Positions 1-11,994 of a DNA stretch of 64,000 bases are shown in pieces (within the stretch, counting starts at the first letter, position 1; each line of letters begins with the position of its first letter). The DNA comes from Roseateles puraquae. GTDB lineage: Bacteria; Pseudomonadota; Gammaproteobacteria; Burkholderiales; Burkholderiaceae_C. The notes under the pieces are model-generated. The model was not told the DNA's origin and did no database searches. It was given only the letters and a program-made list of their open reading frames with translations. The position numbers and the translations under genes are program-made. The stretch is from contig NZ_NISI01000001.1 in the NCBI RefSeq assembly GCF_002205845.1, positions 558,001 through 622,000 on the forward strand, written 5' to 3'.

Positions 1-180
1 GCCCAGGTCCAGCAGGCCGGCGTAGCCGACGACGATGTTCAGGCCCAGTGCCAGCAGCACGTAGAGCAGCGCCAGGTCGATGATGCGCACCGGGCCGTTG
101 CCGAGCTGCTGCGCGAACAGGGGCACGACCAGCAGGCCGATGGCCGCGGCGAGGAAGGTGATGAGTTTCTTGCTGTCCAT
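1..180 (-). CDS. livM: Branched-chain amino acid ABC transporter permease LivM (partial, N-terminal 60 codons)
   Basis: The frame opens at an ATG at 180 and runs off the left edge. It begins MDSKKLITFL and has two hydrophobic segments. The second, with ALGLNIVVGYAGLLDLG, is the conserved start of LivM-type permeases (an inner-membrane channel subunit for Leu/Ile/Val uptake). A GGAG lies about 8 bases before the start. It follows livH by 13 bases on the same strand, the usual livH-livM order, so the two are almost certainly one operon. The ATPases LivG/LivF would be expected beyond the edge. The rest of the gene is not visible. Confidence 0.85.
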   Translation of the reverse strand, partial: MDSKKLITFLAAAIGLLVVPLFAQQLGNGPVRIIDLALLYVLLALGLNIVVGYAGLLDLG

Positions 181-193
181 GTCGGGTCTCCGT

Positions 194-1117
194 TCAGGCA
201 CGGTCGGCCACGCGCTCACCCAGCAGGCCGGAGGGCCGCAGCGTCAGCACCAGGATGAGGGCCACGAAGGCGAAGATGTCGGCGTAATGGCTGCCCAGCA
301 CGCCGCCGGTCAAGTCACCGAGGTAGCCGGCGCCGATGGCCTCGATCAGGCCCAGCAGCACACCGCCCACCACCGCGCCGGCGAGGTTGCCGATGCCGCC
401 CAGCACGGCTGCCGTGAAGGCCTTGAGGCCTGGCATGAAGCCCATGGTGTGCTGCACCGTGCCGTAGTTGGCCGCCCACATCAGGCCCGCCACGGCGGCC
501 AGCGCGGCGCCGATGACGAAGGTGGTGGAGATGATGAAGTCGGGCTTGACGCCCATGAGGCCGGCCACGCGCGGGTTCTCGGCGGTGGCCCGCATCGCAC
601 GGCCGAGCTTGGTGTGGTTCACCAGGTACATCAGCGCCGCCAGGATGACCACCGTGAGGCCGAGGATCAGGCACTGCGTGACCGTGATCACCGGGCCGCC
701 CAGGTCGAAGGGCGTGGTGGGCAGCAGCAGCGGGAAGGGCTTGGGGTTGGGCTTCCAGATGATCATGGCCAGCACCTGCAGCAGCAGCGACATGCCCATG
801 GCCGTGATCAGCGGCGCCAGGCGCGGCGCGTTGCGCAGCGGCCGGTAGGCGACCTTCTCGACGGAGTAGTTCAAGACCGCGCAAACGACGATGGCCACCG
901 CCAGCCCGATCAGCATCAGGGCCCACCCGGGCAGGCCGGCATCGGCGAGGAAAGTGACGACGGTCCAGCTGACCATGGCGCCGACCATCAGGATCTCGCC
1001 GTGCGCGAAGTTGATGAGGTTGATGATGCCGTAGACCATCGTGTAGCCCAGGGCGACGAGGGCATACATGCTCCCCAGCACCAGGCCGTTGATGATCTGT
1101 TGAATCAGAGTCTCCAT
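194..1117 (-). CDS. livH: Branched-chain amino acid ABC transporter permease LivH
   Basis: A 307-residue polytopic inner-membrane protein and LivH partner of LivM. It starts METLIQQIINGLVLGSMYAL, the family's typical start, and carries the signature GYTMVYGIINLINFAHGE plus the cytoplasmic coupling loop GRAMRATAENPRVAGLMGV. The start at 1117 is preferred over an in-frame ATG at 1204 because GGAG sits 7 bases upstream and the extra 29 residues do not resemble the family. Upstream are 298 bases of divergent promoter region shared with the histidine kinase, in which I recognise no clear operator. Substrate specificity (Leu/Ile/Val, or other ligands such as amides or urea in related systems) cannot be read from the permease alone. 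Confidence 0.9.
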   Translation of the reverse strand: METLIQQIINGLVLGSMYALVALGYTMVYGIINLINFAHGEILMVGAMVSWTVVTFLADAGLPGWALMLIGLAVAIVVCAVLNYSVEKVAYRPLRNAPRLAPLITAMGMSLLLQVLAMIIWKPNPKPFPLLLPTTPFDLGGPVITVTQCLILGLTVVILAALMYLVNHTKLGRAMRATAENPRVAGLMGVKPDFIISTTFVIGAALAAVAGLMWAANYGTVQHTMGFMPGLKAFTAAVLGGIGNLAGAVVGGVLLGLIEAIGAGYLGDLTGGVLGSHYADIFAFVALILVLTLRPSGLLGERVADRA

Positions 1118-1415
1118 GAGGGCTCCAGAAGATTTCGTTGGGCGCAGCATGCGCCACGCGACTCGGTGCAGATCGCAACCCTCGTGCCAATGACGGCGTT
1201 TCAAGGGTATTCACCGACGGGTTCACGGGGCCGACCGTTTGATCCGTCCCACGGGGGCCGGGCTGGTCAGATTTCACGAGTGTCGGGCAGCCCAAACTGG
1301 GCGGAAATCCGCACAAACCGCACGCGCGCCGGGCGGTTCTCCGCCAACACCGAAAAAACCCTGGCCAGACCTGTCCTGCCCCGCGCCGCATGGGCACACT
1401 ACACGGCCCTTCGCC

Positions 1416-3264
1416 ATGGTTGTGCACGATCTCTCCCGCCCCCGCGCGCCGCGCCTGCCCCGGTGGCTTGGCCGCCCGGGCTTTCATGTCTTCCTGACCG
1501 GCCTGCTGATGGTGCTCGGCTTCATGCTCGCGCACCGCCTGAGTGAGCGCAGCGGCCGCGACCAGCTCTCGGCGCTCAGCACCGAGCGGCTGGAGTTGTA
1601 TGCCTCCAACCTCGCTGCCGAACTGGGCCGGCACGCTTCGCTGCCCAGCCTGCTGGCCATCGCCCCGACGCTGCAGACCCTGATGCAGGCGCCAGGCGAC
1701 GAGGCTGCGCGGCGCGCCGCCAGCCAGATGATGGCGCGGGTGAACGTGCGGGCCGGCACCCACCAGATCTTTGTCGCCACGCCGCAAGGCGAAGTGCTGG
1801 CCGCCAGCGAAACGCTGACCCCACCCCCGCGCCTGGCCGAAGCGGTGGCGCAGGGGCGTGTGCACTTCTTCGCCGCCGACCCGAGCACCGGCAGCACGGA
1901 CTTCTACCTGCTGCACCCGCTGCGCCAGGGCGGTGTCACCGGGGGCGTCATCGTCGTGCGCTTCAACCTGGCGCCCCTGGAGGCCACCTGGGTCGACCTG
2001 GGCCTGCGTTCGCAAGGCGAGCGCATCCTGGTGGCAGACGAACAGGACGTGGTCATCATGAGCTCGGTGCAGGCCTGGAAGTACGCGGTGCTCGACCATG
2101 CGGACCCGTCGCGCCGCAAGGCCCTGGAGGCCAGCGCGCGCTACCCGCAGGCCGTCGGGCGCGACCTGGAGCTGCCCGTCACGCTGGAGGTGCACCAGGG
2201 CCAGCAGGTGTCGCTCACGCTGCCGGGTGCCAGCCGCCCGCGCCCGATGCTTGCGCAGCAGCGCCAGATCCTGCCGCTGGGCCTGCGACTCGTGGCCCTG
2301 TCAGACCTCAGCGAAGTGCGCCAGCGCGCGCAGTACGCCGCCTGGGGTGGCGCAGCCTTCGGGGCCAGCATCGGGCTGCTGGTGCTCTATCTGTCGTCAC
2401 GCCGCCGGGCGCTGCGCCAGCTCACGCAGGCCCAGGCCGCCCTGCGCCAAGCGCACGGGCAGCTGGAGCAGCTGGTGGACAGCCGCACGGCTGAACTGCG
2501 CCAGACCAACGAGGCCCTGAAGACCCAGATCGCCCAGCGCCTGAAGACCGAGAGCGAACTGCTGCAGGCCAGCAAGCTGGCCGTGCTGGGCCAGATGTCG
2601 GCCGGGCTGTCGCATGAGGTCAACCAGCCGCTCACGGCCCTGCGGGCGCTGGCCCGCAACTCCATCCGGCTGCTGGAGACCGGCCGCGCCGATGCGGTGG
2701 CCGCCAACCTGCAGATCATGGACGACATGGTCGAGCGCATGAGCCGCATCACCCGCCAGCTCAAGAGCTTCGCCCGCAAGGCCGATGAAGCCGTCACCGG
2801 CGCGGTGCCACTGCTGGACAGCGTACGCAATGCGCTCGTGCTGCTGGATCACCGCAGCCGCCCGATGGGCCTGCAGACCGACATCGACATCCCCGAGGGC
2901 CTGCAGGTGCGTGCGGAATCCAACCGGCTGGAGCAGGTGCTCGTGAACCTGTTCGGCAACGCGATGGACGCGATGGAGCCGGAGTCCATCCGGCGGCTGC
3001 GCGTGAAGGCCAGCGCCGACGACGCCGGTCGCGTGCTGGTGCGTGTGCAAGACAGCGGCCCCGGCGTGCCCGAGGCCGACCTGCCTCATCTCTTCGAGCC
3101 CTTCTTCACGACCAAGCCCGCCGGCGAGGGCCTGGGGCTGGGCCTGGTCATCTCGGCGAAGATCATCCACGAGTTCGGCGGCACGCTGCGCGCCGAACGC
3201 CTGCCCGACGGAGAAGGCATGAGTTTTGAGTTCGACCTCGCGGTCGCCCCCGCGGAGGCTGCCG

Positions 3265-3272
<8 letters not shown>
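1416..3272 (+). CDS. DctB-like sensor histidine kinase
   Basis: A 618-residue membrane sensor. TM1 is at about residues 26-42. A periplasmic region of about 260 residues, consistent with a double-Cache sensor, ends in TM2 (about 305-327). A coiled linker follows, then a HisKA domain with the H-box GLSHEVNQPLTALRAL (His400) and a HATPase domain with N box (LFGNAMDAME), G1 (DSGPGVPEADL), F box (FEPFFTTK) and G2 (GEGLGLGLVIS). The SHEVNQPL form is typical of DctB kinases, which sense C4-dicarboxylates. The start at 1416 removes a proline-rich 59-residue upstream extension. It overlaps the response regulator by 8 bases. The ligand is not determined; no dctA or TRAP genes lie nearby, and related kinases sense acidic amino acids. 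Confidence 0.85.
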
Positions 3273-4605
<1,333 letters not shown>

Positions 4606-4629
4606 GTCGCCTCAGGCAAGGTCCGAGAA

Positions 4630-4718
4630 ACACAGCCACAGAGGCACAGAGACACAGACGCTCAGGGTTGGCGCCTGAAGCCGAGCCTCTCTGTGCCTCT
4701 GTGTCTCTGTGGCGTGTT
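4630..4718. repeat. CACAGAG-type quasi-palindromic repeat between convergent genes
   Basis: The left arm (4630-4659) is built of tandem 8-base units CACAGAG(G/A). The right arm (4686-4718) is its near-exact reverse complement, with one indel and two G/A exchanges. The loop contains its own CAGG...CCTG stem. The result is a roughly 30-bp hairpin in the gap between dctD-like and solute-binding-protein genes, which converge on it. It probably acts as a bidirectional transcription stop, although it lacks a T tract. From memory, CTCTGTG-type repeats recur in many environmental proteobacteria; I could not check copy number. Confidence 0.7.
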
Positions 4719-4737
4719 CGAAGGTCTGGGCGACAAC

Positions 4738-5643
4738 TTAACGGTAGCGCTCAGGGTCCGGTGAATCCGTCGGACTGGCGATCACCCGGCGGAAGGCCGC
4801 GCTCATCGGCAGCTTGAGGTTGAGCCCCGACGGCGGCAGCGGGGACTCGAACCAGCGGCGGTAGATGGCGTGGATCTCGCCGCTGCGATACAGCCCGGCC
4901 AACACCTCGTCGACCAGCGCCTTGAACTGCGGGTCGCCCTTGCGCAGGCCGATGGCATAGGGTTCCACGGTCAGGGCCTGGTCGGAGATGCGGTAGTCGT
5001 CGGCCCCGGCGCCTTGCTGCGCCACCAGCGCACGCAGCAACACGTCGTCCATCAGGAAAGCCGAGGCGCGGCCGCTCTTGAGCATCTGGAAGCCCTCGGG
5101 ATCATCCAGCCCGCCGAGGATGCGGATGCCCAGGCCCTGCTGCTCATTGACCTTGGCCAGGTGCTGGATGCTGGTGGTGCCGATGGTCGAGGCCACCGGC
5201 AGGCCGCGCAGGTCGAACAGGCTCCTAACCCGCTCGCCACCGCGCGTCATCAGCCGTGTCTCGGCGACGAAGATGGTCAACGAGAACGCCTGGCTGCGCG
5301 CCCGTTCGGCGGTATGCGTGGTGATGCCGCACTCCAGGTCGAGCGTGCCATTGATGACCAGCGGCATGCGCGTGGCCGAGGCCACTTCCACGCGGCGCAC
5401 TTCCAGGTCGGGCAACTGCAGCCGGTCGCGCACGGCGGCCACGATGCGGTCGCACAGCTCCACCGTGTAGCCGGTGGGACGCAACTGGGCGTCCAGGTAG
5501 GAGAACGGCAGCGAGGCCGGCCGGTAGCCCAGCACGATGACGCCGGTGTCACGGATGCGCGCGAGCGTGGGGCCGTCGCCGGCCTGTGCACCGCTGCACC
5601 ACAGCGCCGCCAGCGCTGCGCTAGCCGCCAGCAGCCGCTTCAT
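4738..5643 (-). CDS. Periplasmic amino-acid ABC transporter substrate-binding protein (GltI-like, orphan)
   Basis: A 301-residue SBP_bac_3 family protein. The signal peptide is MKRLLAASAALAALWCSGAQA. The family features are the opening segment IRDTGVIVLGYRPASLPFSYL, the domain hinge DLECGITTHTAERARSQAFS and the C-terminal YRRWF motif. Related proteins (GltI, AatJ) bind glutamate or aspartate. No permease or ATPase genes are adjacent. The gene starts inside the 3' end of rarA (23-base overlap), so it may be cotranscribed with it. The start at 5643 is chosen because the longer frame adds 45 residues that only mirror RarA. Its neighbour, the DctB/D-like pair, could respond to the same class of ligand (inference). 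Confidence 0.85.
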   Translation of the reverse strand: MKRLLAASAALAALWCSGAQAGDGPTLARIRDTGVIVLGYRPASLPFSYLDAQLRPTGYTVELCDRIVAAVRDRLQLPDLEVRRVEVASATRMPLVINGTLDLECGITTHTAERARSQAFSLTIFVAETRLMTRGGERVRSLFDLRGLPVASTIGTTSIQHLAKVNEQQGLGIRILGGLDDPEGFQMLKSGRASAFLMDDVLLRALVAQQGAGADDYRISDQALTVEPYAIGLRKGDPQFKALVDEVLAGLYRSGEIHAIYRRWFESPLPPSGLNLKLPMSAAFRRVIASPTDSPDPERYR

Positions 5644-6961
5644 CGTCCAGCTGCCGCAGCCAGGCCAGCTTCTCGGCGATCTTGGCCTCCATGCCCCGCG
5701 GCACCGGGGCGTACCAGCCCTGCCCTTCCAGCCCGTCGGGCAGGTACTGCTCGCCGGCAGCGTAGGCATGCGGCTCATCGTGCGCGTAACGGTAGGCGTG
5801 GCCGTAGCCCAGTTCCTTCATGAGCTTGGTGGGGGCATTGCGCAGGTGCACGGGCACCGGGCGCGAGACGTCCTGCTTGATGAAGGCCTTCACCTCGTTG
5901 AACGCCTTGTAGACGGCATTCGACTTGGGCGCGATGGCGAGGTAGACCACCGCCTCGGCCAGCGCCAGTTCGCCCTCAGGTGAACCGAGCCGCTCGTAGG
6001 CCTCGGCGGCATCCAGCGTGATGCGCAGCGCGCGCGGGTCGGCCAGGCCGATGTCTTCGCTGGCCATGCGGATCAGGCGGCGCGCAATGTAGCGGGCGTC
6101 GACACCGCCATCGATCATGCGCGCGAACCAGTAGAGCGCGCCATCCGGATGGCTGCCGCGCACCGACTTGTGCAGCGCGCTGATGACGTCATAGAACTGG
6201 TCGCCGCCCTTGTCGTAGCGGCGCAGCTGCTCGCCCAGTGCGCGCTCCAGCAGCGCTTCATCGATCTGCACGCCCTGCGCCAACGAGGCAGCCGTGTCGA
6301 AGGCATTGAGCAGCCGGCGGGCATCGCCATCGGCATAGCCGATCAGGCGCTGTGCGGCCTCGGGGGTGGGCGCCGCCACGCCCAACTCGGCCGCGCCACG
6401 CGCGATGAGCTGGCCGAGTTCCTCGGCGTCCAGGCTCTTGAGCACCTGCACGGTGGCGCGTGACAGCAGTGCGGAGTTGACCTCGAAGCTCGGGTTCTCG
6501 GTGGTGGCGCCGATGAAGGTGAAGAGCCCCGCTTCCACGTGCGGCAGGAAGGCATCCTGCTGCGACTTGTTGAAGCGATGGACCTCGTCGACGAACACGA
6601 CCGTGCGGCGCCCCTGAGCCGCGGCGACCTGCGCACGTTCCACCGCCTCGCGGATCTCCTTCACGCCGCCGAGCACCGCCGAGATGGCGATGAACTGCGC
6701 CTCGAAGGCGCCGGCCATCAGCCGCGCCAGCGTGGTCTTGCCCACACCCGGCGGCCCCCAGAGGATCATGCTGTGCAGGCGCCCCGCATCGAAGGCCACG
6801 CGCAGCGGCATGCCGGGCCCGAGCAGATGGCGCTGGCCGATGACCTCGTCCAGCGATTTCGGGCGCAGGCGCTCCGCCAGCGGAATGCCAGCCAAGGGAG
6901 CGGCCGGCGCTGCCGCAGCTGCAGGCAAGGTGCCGTCGTCGTCGAAGAGCGACCCGCTCAC
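5621..6961 (-). CDS. rarA: Replication-associated recombination protein RarA (MgsA), AAA+ ATPase
   Basis: A 446-residue clamp-loader-like AAA+ ATPase that acts at stalled replication forks. It has Walker A GPPGVGKTTLARL (Lys75), Walker B VVFVDEVHRFNKSQQD (Asp125-Glu126) and sensor 1 IGATTENPSFEVNSALLSR. The C-terminal tetramerisation/MgsA region (about 265-446) includes YWFARMIDGGVDARYIARR. Length matches the family. The start is GTG at 6961, overlapping the lolA stop as GTGA, so translation is probably coupled. The ftsK-lolA-rarA order is conserved across beta- and gammaproteobacteria. Confidence 0.95.
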   Translation of the reverse strand: MSGSLFDDDGTLPAAAAAPAAPLAGIPLAERLRPKSLDEVIGQRHLLGPGMPLRVAFDAGRLHSMILWGPPGVGKTTLARLMAGAFEAQFIAISAVLGGVKEIREAVERAQVAAAQGRRTVVFVDEVHRFNKSQQDAFLPHVEAGLFTFIGATTENPSFEVNSALLSRATVQVLKSLDAEELGQLIARGAAELGVAAPTPEAAQRLIGYADGDARRLLNAFDTAASLAQGVQIDEALLERALGEQLRRYDKGGDQFYDVISALHKSVRGSHPDGALYWFARMIDGGVDARYIARRLIRMASEDIGLADPRALRITLDAAEAYERLGSPEGELALAEAVVYLAIAPKSNAVYKAFNEVKAFIKQDVSRPVPVHLRNAPTKLMKELGYGHAYRYAHDEPHAYAAGEQYLPDGLEGQGWYAPVPRGMEAKIAEKLAWLRQLDDEAAAGG

Positions 6962-7593
6962 TGCTCGATCAGGTCGGCGCCGGCCGGCAGCTTGAACTGG
7001 AAGCGGTCGGCCGGCACGGCCACATTGGCCTGGATGGCGCTGAAGTCCAGCCGCGAGCGCTGGCCGAAACCGTCGACGATCTCCATCGCGGCGAGGTCGC
7101 GCCCCTTGAAGCCGAGCTTGAGCGACTGGATGGTGGACTCCGCCGCCTTGGGGCTGGCCTGCACCCAGTCCAGGCCACCGTCCGAGGCCAGGGCCTTCAG
7201 CGTGAAGTCGCGCTCCAGGTTCTGCCCGGCCAGCACGGCCGCGGGCGTCGCACCGAGGGCGTCGGCCAGCTTGCGGGAGCTGGCCTGGTTGAGGTCGGCG
7301 TCGTAGATCCAGACCTTGCTGCCATCGGCCACGATGGTCTGCTCGAACGGCTTGGCGTAGACGAAGCGGAAGCGGTTGGGCCGCTCGAACTCGAAGCTGC
7401 CGGAGGACACCTTCTTGCGCTTGCCATCCGGCGCGGTGACGGTCTGGGTGAAGTTGGCCTTGCCGCTCTTCACGTCGCGGGCGAAGTCGCGCAGCGCGTC
7501 GACGGCATCGGCGTGCGCCACGCCGGCCGCAGCCAGGCTCAGGGTCAGGGAGATCAGCAGGGTTTTCATTCGTCGCGGAGTGGGTCGCGTCAT
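6958..7593 (-). CDS. lolA: Outer-membrane lipoprotein carrier protein LolA
   Basis: A periplasmic chaperone that ferries lipoproteins from LolCDE to LolB. The signal peptide is [17 protein letters not shown]. The family features are the ANFTQTV segment, [35 protein letters not shown], and the hydrophobic beta-sheet core. The start at 7593 overlaps the ftsK stop as ATGA and gives 211 residues. An internal ATG at 7569 gives 203 residues starting MKTLLISL. Neither has a good Shine-Dalgarno, so coupling favours 7593, though 7569 is equally plausible for the mature protein. Confidence 0.93.
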   Translation of the reverse strand: MTRPTPRRMKTLLISLTLSLAAAGVAHADAVDALRDFARDVKSGKANFTQTVTAPDGKRKKVSSGSFEFERPNRFRFVYAKPFEQTIVADGSKVWIYDADLNQASSRKLADALGATPAAVLAGQNLERDFTLKALASDGGLDWVQASPKAAESTIQSLKLGFKGRDLAAMEIVDGFGQRSRLDFSAIQANVAVPADRFQFKLPAGADLIEQ

Positions 7594-9974
7594 TCGTCTC
7601 GCTTGGGCACGATCAGCTCGCGGCTGCCGTTGGCGGCCAGGGCGCCGACAAGACCCGACTTTTCCATCTGCTCCAGCAGGCGGGCCGCACGGTTGTAGCC
7701 TATGCGCAGGTGGCGCTGCACCAGCGAGATGGACGCCTTGCGGTGCTGTAGGACGATGGCGACAGCCTGGTCATACATGGGGTCGGATTCACCGTTCGAT
7801 TCGCCCGGCGCCGGCGCCTCGCCACCGCCCAAGTCGTCGAGCACGCCACCTTCCAGGATGCCTTCGATGTAATTCGGCTCTCCCTGAGACTTGATGTACT
7901 CCACAACGCGGTGCACCTCGTCATCGCTGACAAAGGCACCATGCACGCGGATCGGCAGGCCGGTGCCCGAAGGCATGTACAGCATGTCGCCCATGCCGAG
8001 CAGCGCCTCGGCGCCCATCTGGTCGAGGATGGTGCGGCTGTCGATCTTGGAGCTGACCTGGAAGGACAGGCGCGTCGGGATGTTGGCCTTGATCAGGCCC
8101 GTGATGACGTCCACCGATGGCCGCTGCGTGGCGAGGATGAGGTGGATGCCAGCCGCCCGCGCCTTTTGCGCCAGGCGCGCGATCAGCTCTTCGATCTTCT
8201 TGCCGACGACCATCATCAGGTCGGCCAGTTCGTCGATGACCACCACGATGAAGGGCAGCCGCTCCAGCGGCTCGGGCTCCTCAGGCGTCAGGCTGAAGGG
8301 ATTGGGAATGCTCTGGCCATTGGCCTTGGCCTCGTCGATCTTCTTGTTGTAGCCGGCCAGATTGCGCACGCCCATCTTGGACATGAGCTTGTAGCGCCGC
8401 TCCATCTCGCCGACACACCAGTTCAGCGCATTGCCGGCCTGCTTCATGTCGGTCACCACCGGCGCCAGCAGATGCGGGATGCCTTCGTAGACCGACATTT
8501 CCAGCATCTTGGGGTCGATCAGGATGAGCCGCACATCGCGCGCCTCGGCCTTGTAGAGCAGGCTGAGGATCATCGCGTTGATGCCCACCGACTTGCCCGA
8601 GCCGGTAGTGCCGGCCACCAGGCAGTGCGGCATCTTGGCCAGATCGGCCACCACGGGTGCGCCAACGATGTCCTTGCCCAGGCCCATCGTGAGCTGCGAG
8701 GCGGCGTCCGCATAGACCTGCGAGCCGAGGATCTCGGACAGGCGGATGGTCTGGCGGCGGGCGTTGGGCAGCTCCAGCGCCATGTAGTTCTTGCCCGGGA
8801 TGGTCTCGACCACGCGGATGGACACGAGGCTCAAGCTGCGCGCCAGGTCCTTGGCCAGGTTCACCACCTGCGAGCCCTTCACGCCCGTGGCCGGCTCGAT
8901 CTCGTAGCGGGTGATGACCGGGCCCGGCGAAGCAGCCACCACGTGCACCTCGACGCCGAAGTCGCGCAGCTTCTTCTCGATGAGGCGGCTGGTCATCTCC
9001 AGCGACTCGGGCGTGACCGTTTCCTGGCGCCCCGGCGCGGCGTCCAGCAGGTCGACCTGCGGGAGCTTGGCATCGCCCACGTCGGCGAACAGCGTCTGCT
9101 GACGCTCCTTGGCCACGCGGGTGGACTGTGGCACCTCGACGACCGGCGCCTCGATGACGAGCGGCGCGTGTTCAGCCTCGACCTGGCGCTCGATCTGGCG
9201 CTCGACCTCGACCTCCTGCTCGCGCTCCTTCACGGCCTGCTCGCCGGCCTTCTGGTCGGCCTTGATCTCGCGGCGCTCGATGCGCTGCTCGCGCAGTTGC
9301 TCCAGGCGCTCGCCGATCGATTCGGCCACATGGCCCCAGGAGAAGCGGAAAGCCCAGGCCAGGCCGGTCAGCAGCAGCACGATCCACACGACGCCGGAGC
9401 CGGCAAAGCCGAGTGTCTTCATGCCCAGTGGGCCGAGGGCGTAACCGAGGATGCCGCCCGCATGACCCGGCAGCCGGGCTTCGACGGCATAGAGGCGGCT
9501 CCACTCGAGCGCGCAACTCGCGCCGATCAACAACGCGACGCCGGCCCACCAGCGCGCCCGCTGGCTCCAGCGCGGCGCCGGGGCCACGTCGTGACGCAGC
9601 AAGCCCGCGAGGCTGCGCAACCAGGCGCGGAGCGCCAACAGCGGCAGCCACCAGGCCGAAAAGCCGAAGAGGAAAAGCAGGCCGTCCGACAGCCAGGCCC
9701 CGAGCGCACCAACGCGGTTGCCGACCAGCTCGCGCTGGCCACTCGTGCTGAAGGCCGCGTCCCGCAGGTCATGCGTGGCCATGGCCAGTACCAGCAGGGC
9801 GAGCGCGAAGGCCGTGAGGGCCAGCCAGAGCGGCGTGCGCAGCAAGCGCGAGGCCGCGGAGGGCGGCGGCGCCTCGCGCTTGAGCGTGGCAGAGCGGCGA
9901 GCAGGCTTGGGCGGCGTGGCGGCTTCGCCAGCGGCGGCGTCACCGCCCAGCAGGGAACCGAGGGGAAAACTCAT
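7590..9974 (-). CDS. ftsK: DNA translocase FtsK
   Basis: A 794-residue septal DNA pump that positions chromosome dimers for XerCD and helps segregate termini. Four membrane segments lie within about residues 48-210. A Glu/Arg/Gln-rich linker (about 220-290) is short compared with E. coli FtsK. The motor has Walker A GTTGSGKS (455-462), Walker [18 protein letters not shown] and the [12 protein letters not shown] segment. The C-terminal gamma winged helix (about 725-794, [23 protein letters not shown]) reads KOPS sites. The start is ATG at 9974. It is the first gene of ftsK-lolA-rarA. Confidence 0.96.
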   Translation of the reverse strand: MSFPLGSLLGGDAAAGEAATPPKPARRSATLKREAPPPSAASRLLRTPLWLALTAFALALLVLAMATHDLRDAAFSTSGQRELVGNRVGALGAWLSDGLLFLFGFSAWWLPLLALRAWLRSLAGLLRHDVAPAPRWSQRARWWAGVALLIGASCALEWSRLYAVEARLPGHAGGILGYALGPLGMKTLGFAGSGVVWIVLLLTGLAWAFRFSWGHVAESIGERLEQLREQRIERREIKADQKAGEQAVKEREQEVEVERQIERQVEAEHAPLVIEAPVVEVPQSTRVAKERQQTLFADVGDAKLPQVDLLDAAPGRQETVTPESLEMTSRLIEKKLRDFGVEVHVVAASPGPVITRYEIEPATGVKGSQVVNLAKDLARSLSLVSIRVVETIPGKNYMALELPNARRQTIRLSEILGSQVYADAASQLTMGLGKDIVGAPVVADLAKMPHCLVAGTTGSGKSVGINAMILSLLYKAEARDVRLILIDPKMLEMSVYEGIPHLLAPVVTDMKQAGNALNWCVGEMERRYKLMSKMGVRNLAGYNKKIDEAKANGQSIPNPFSLTPEEPEPLERLPFIVVVIDELADLMMVVGKKIEELIARLAQKARAAGIHLILATQRPSVDVITGLIKANIPTRLSFQVSSKIDSRTILDQMGAEALLGMGDMLYMPSGTGLPIRVHGAFVSDDEVHRVVEYIKSQGEPNYIEGILEGGVLDDLGGGEAPAPGESNGESDPMYDQAVAIVLQHRKASISLVQRHLRIGYNRAARLLEQMEKSGLVGALAANGSRELIVPKRDE

Positions 9975-9990
9975 CCCCGCATTGTCACCG

Positions 9991-10659
9991 TCAATCGTGG
10001 GTCAGGCGTTCCTTGATGACGACCGAACCGTTCTCAAGCGTTTCAATGACGCCGCGCTCTTCCAGGTCCTTCATCACGCGGCTGACCATCTCGCGGGAAG
10101 CTCCCACGACCTTGGCCATGTCCTGGCGCGACACCTTGCCGCGGATCAGCTTGATGCCCTTCTCGTCTTCGGCCATGTCCAGCAGCGTGCGCGCCACCCG
10201 GCCGTAGACGTCCAGCAGCGCCAGCGACTCGATCTGGCGGTCGGCGTTGCGCAGACGCGCGACCAGGCCGCGCAGGATGCCGTAGGACAGGCTGCTGCTC
10301 TCCGGCAGGCAGCGGGCGAACTCCATGCGGCCGAGCACCAGCATGTCGGTCTGCACCTCGGCGCGCACGGTGGCGGAGTGCGGTTCGTTGTCGATCAGGC
10401 TCATCTCGCCGACGTAGTCACCCGACTGCAGCACAGCCAGGATGACCTCGCGACCGCGGTGGTCGGCCGTCAGGACGCGAGCGCGGCCATTGAGCAGGAT
10501 GAACAGCGCGTTGGACTTGGTGCCCTGCTCGACGATCAGTTCACCCCGCTTGAAGCGCCGCTTGACGACGCTGTCAGCGATGGACTGCGCCTGATCGGTC
10601 GTCAGCATCGAGAACAGCGGCACCCGACGGATCAGGTCGAGGTTGGAAATCATCGCCAT
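9991..10659 (-). CDS. Crp/Fnr-family transcriptional regulator
   Basis: A 222-residue protein. The N-terminal cyclic-nucleotide-binding barrel (about 10-125) has [22 protein letters not shown] dimer helix follows, then a Crp-type helix-turn-helix with [28 protein letters not shown]. There is one Cys only, so no Fnr-type iron-sulfur cluster. At the position where E. coli CRP has the phosphate-binding Arg of Arg-Ser there is His-Ser, so cAMP binding is doubtful. GGAGAG lies 5 bases before the ATG at 10659, which decides that start. It is divergent from trxB and lies upstream of ftsK on the same strand, with a 16-base gap to ftsK. Targets are unknown. Confidence 0.9.
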   Translation of the reverse strand: MAMISNLDLIRRVPLFSMLTTDQAQSIADSVVKRRFKRGELIVEQGTKSNALFILLNGRARVLTADHRGREVILAVLQSGDYVGEMSLIDNEPHSATVRAEVQTDMLVLGRMEFARCLPESSSLSYGILRGLVARLRNADRQIESLALLDVYGRVARTLLDMAEDEKGIKLIRGKVSRQDMAKVVGASREMVSRVMKDLEERGVIETLENGSVVIKERLTHD

Positions 10660-10761
10660 ATGCACTCTCCAGGTTTGGGCCCCAGGCCGGCGCGAAGATA
10701 TTCGCCTGCCTAAAATGGCGTGCATTGTGCACACGCGGCAGGGGTTGCCGCATCGGGTTAG

Positions 10762-11793
<1,032 letters not shown>

Positions 11794-11838
11794 GCGCAAG
11801 GTTGCAGGCTCGCGCTAGGCGGCCTGCGGGTTTGCCGC

Positions 11839-11926
11839 TATACTCGCGGGCTTGCCTGCCGGATGGACCGCGCTTTGGCCCCTAGCTCTTGCAGCGAAGG
11901 CCGGGTTTAGCAGGCATATGCGGTCA
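11839..11926 (+). promoter_or_regulatory. rpmB promoter and candidate pseudoknotted leader RNA
   Basis: TATACT at 11839-11844 is a good -10 box, although no good -35 is seen. About 6 bases downstream the leader has two interleaved complementary pairs: TGCCTGC (11853-11859) with GCAGGCA (11910-11916), and GACCGC (11866-11871) with GCGGTC (11920-11925). Between them is a nested GGCC...GGCC stem (11877-11880 with 11899-11902). The A-B-A'-B' order is that of an H-type pseudoknot. The fold is inferred by eye. Such leaders often mediate autoregulation by ribosomal proteins. Confidence 0.45.
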
Positions 11927-11994
11927 AAGGGTTGCCCGGGAATCTCGAAAAGAGTTTTGGGCGACTGGTCGAGAAGTCAAACCGGAGAAGCGTC

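Noticed and set aside
315-2195. 626-codon minus-strand frame across livH and the DctB-like kinase
   Set aside because: It spans a divergent promoter and is out of frame with both real genes; no motif.
7911-10016. 701-codon open frame antisense to ftsK
   Set aside because: A shadow of ftsK; no recognisable motif.
11845-11994. tRNA-like fold in the rpmB leader
   Set aside because: No TTCRANNC T-loop and no acceptor stem or anticodon arm; the pairing is interleaved rather than a cloverleaf.
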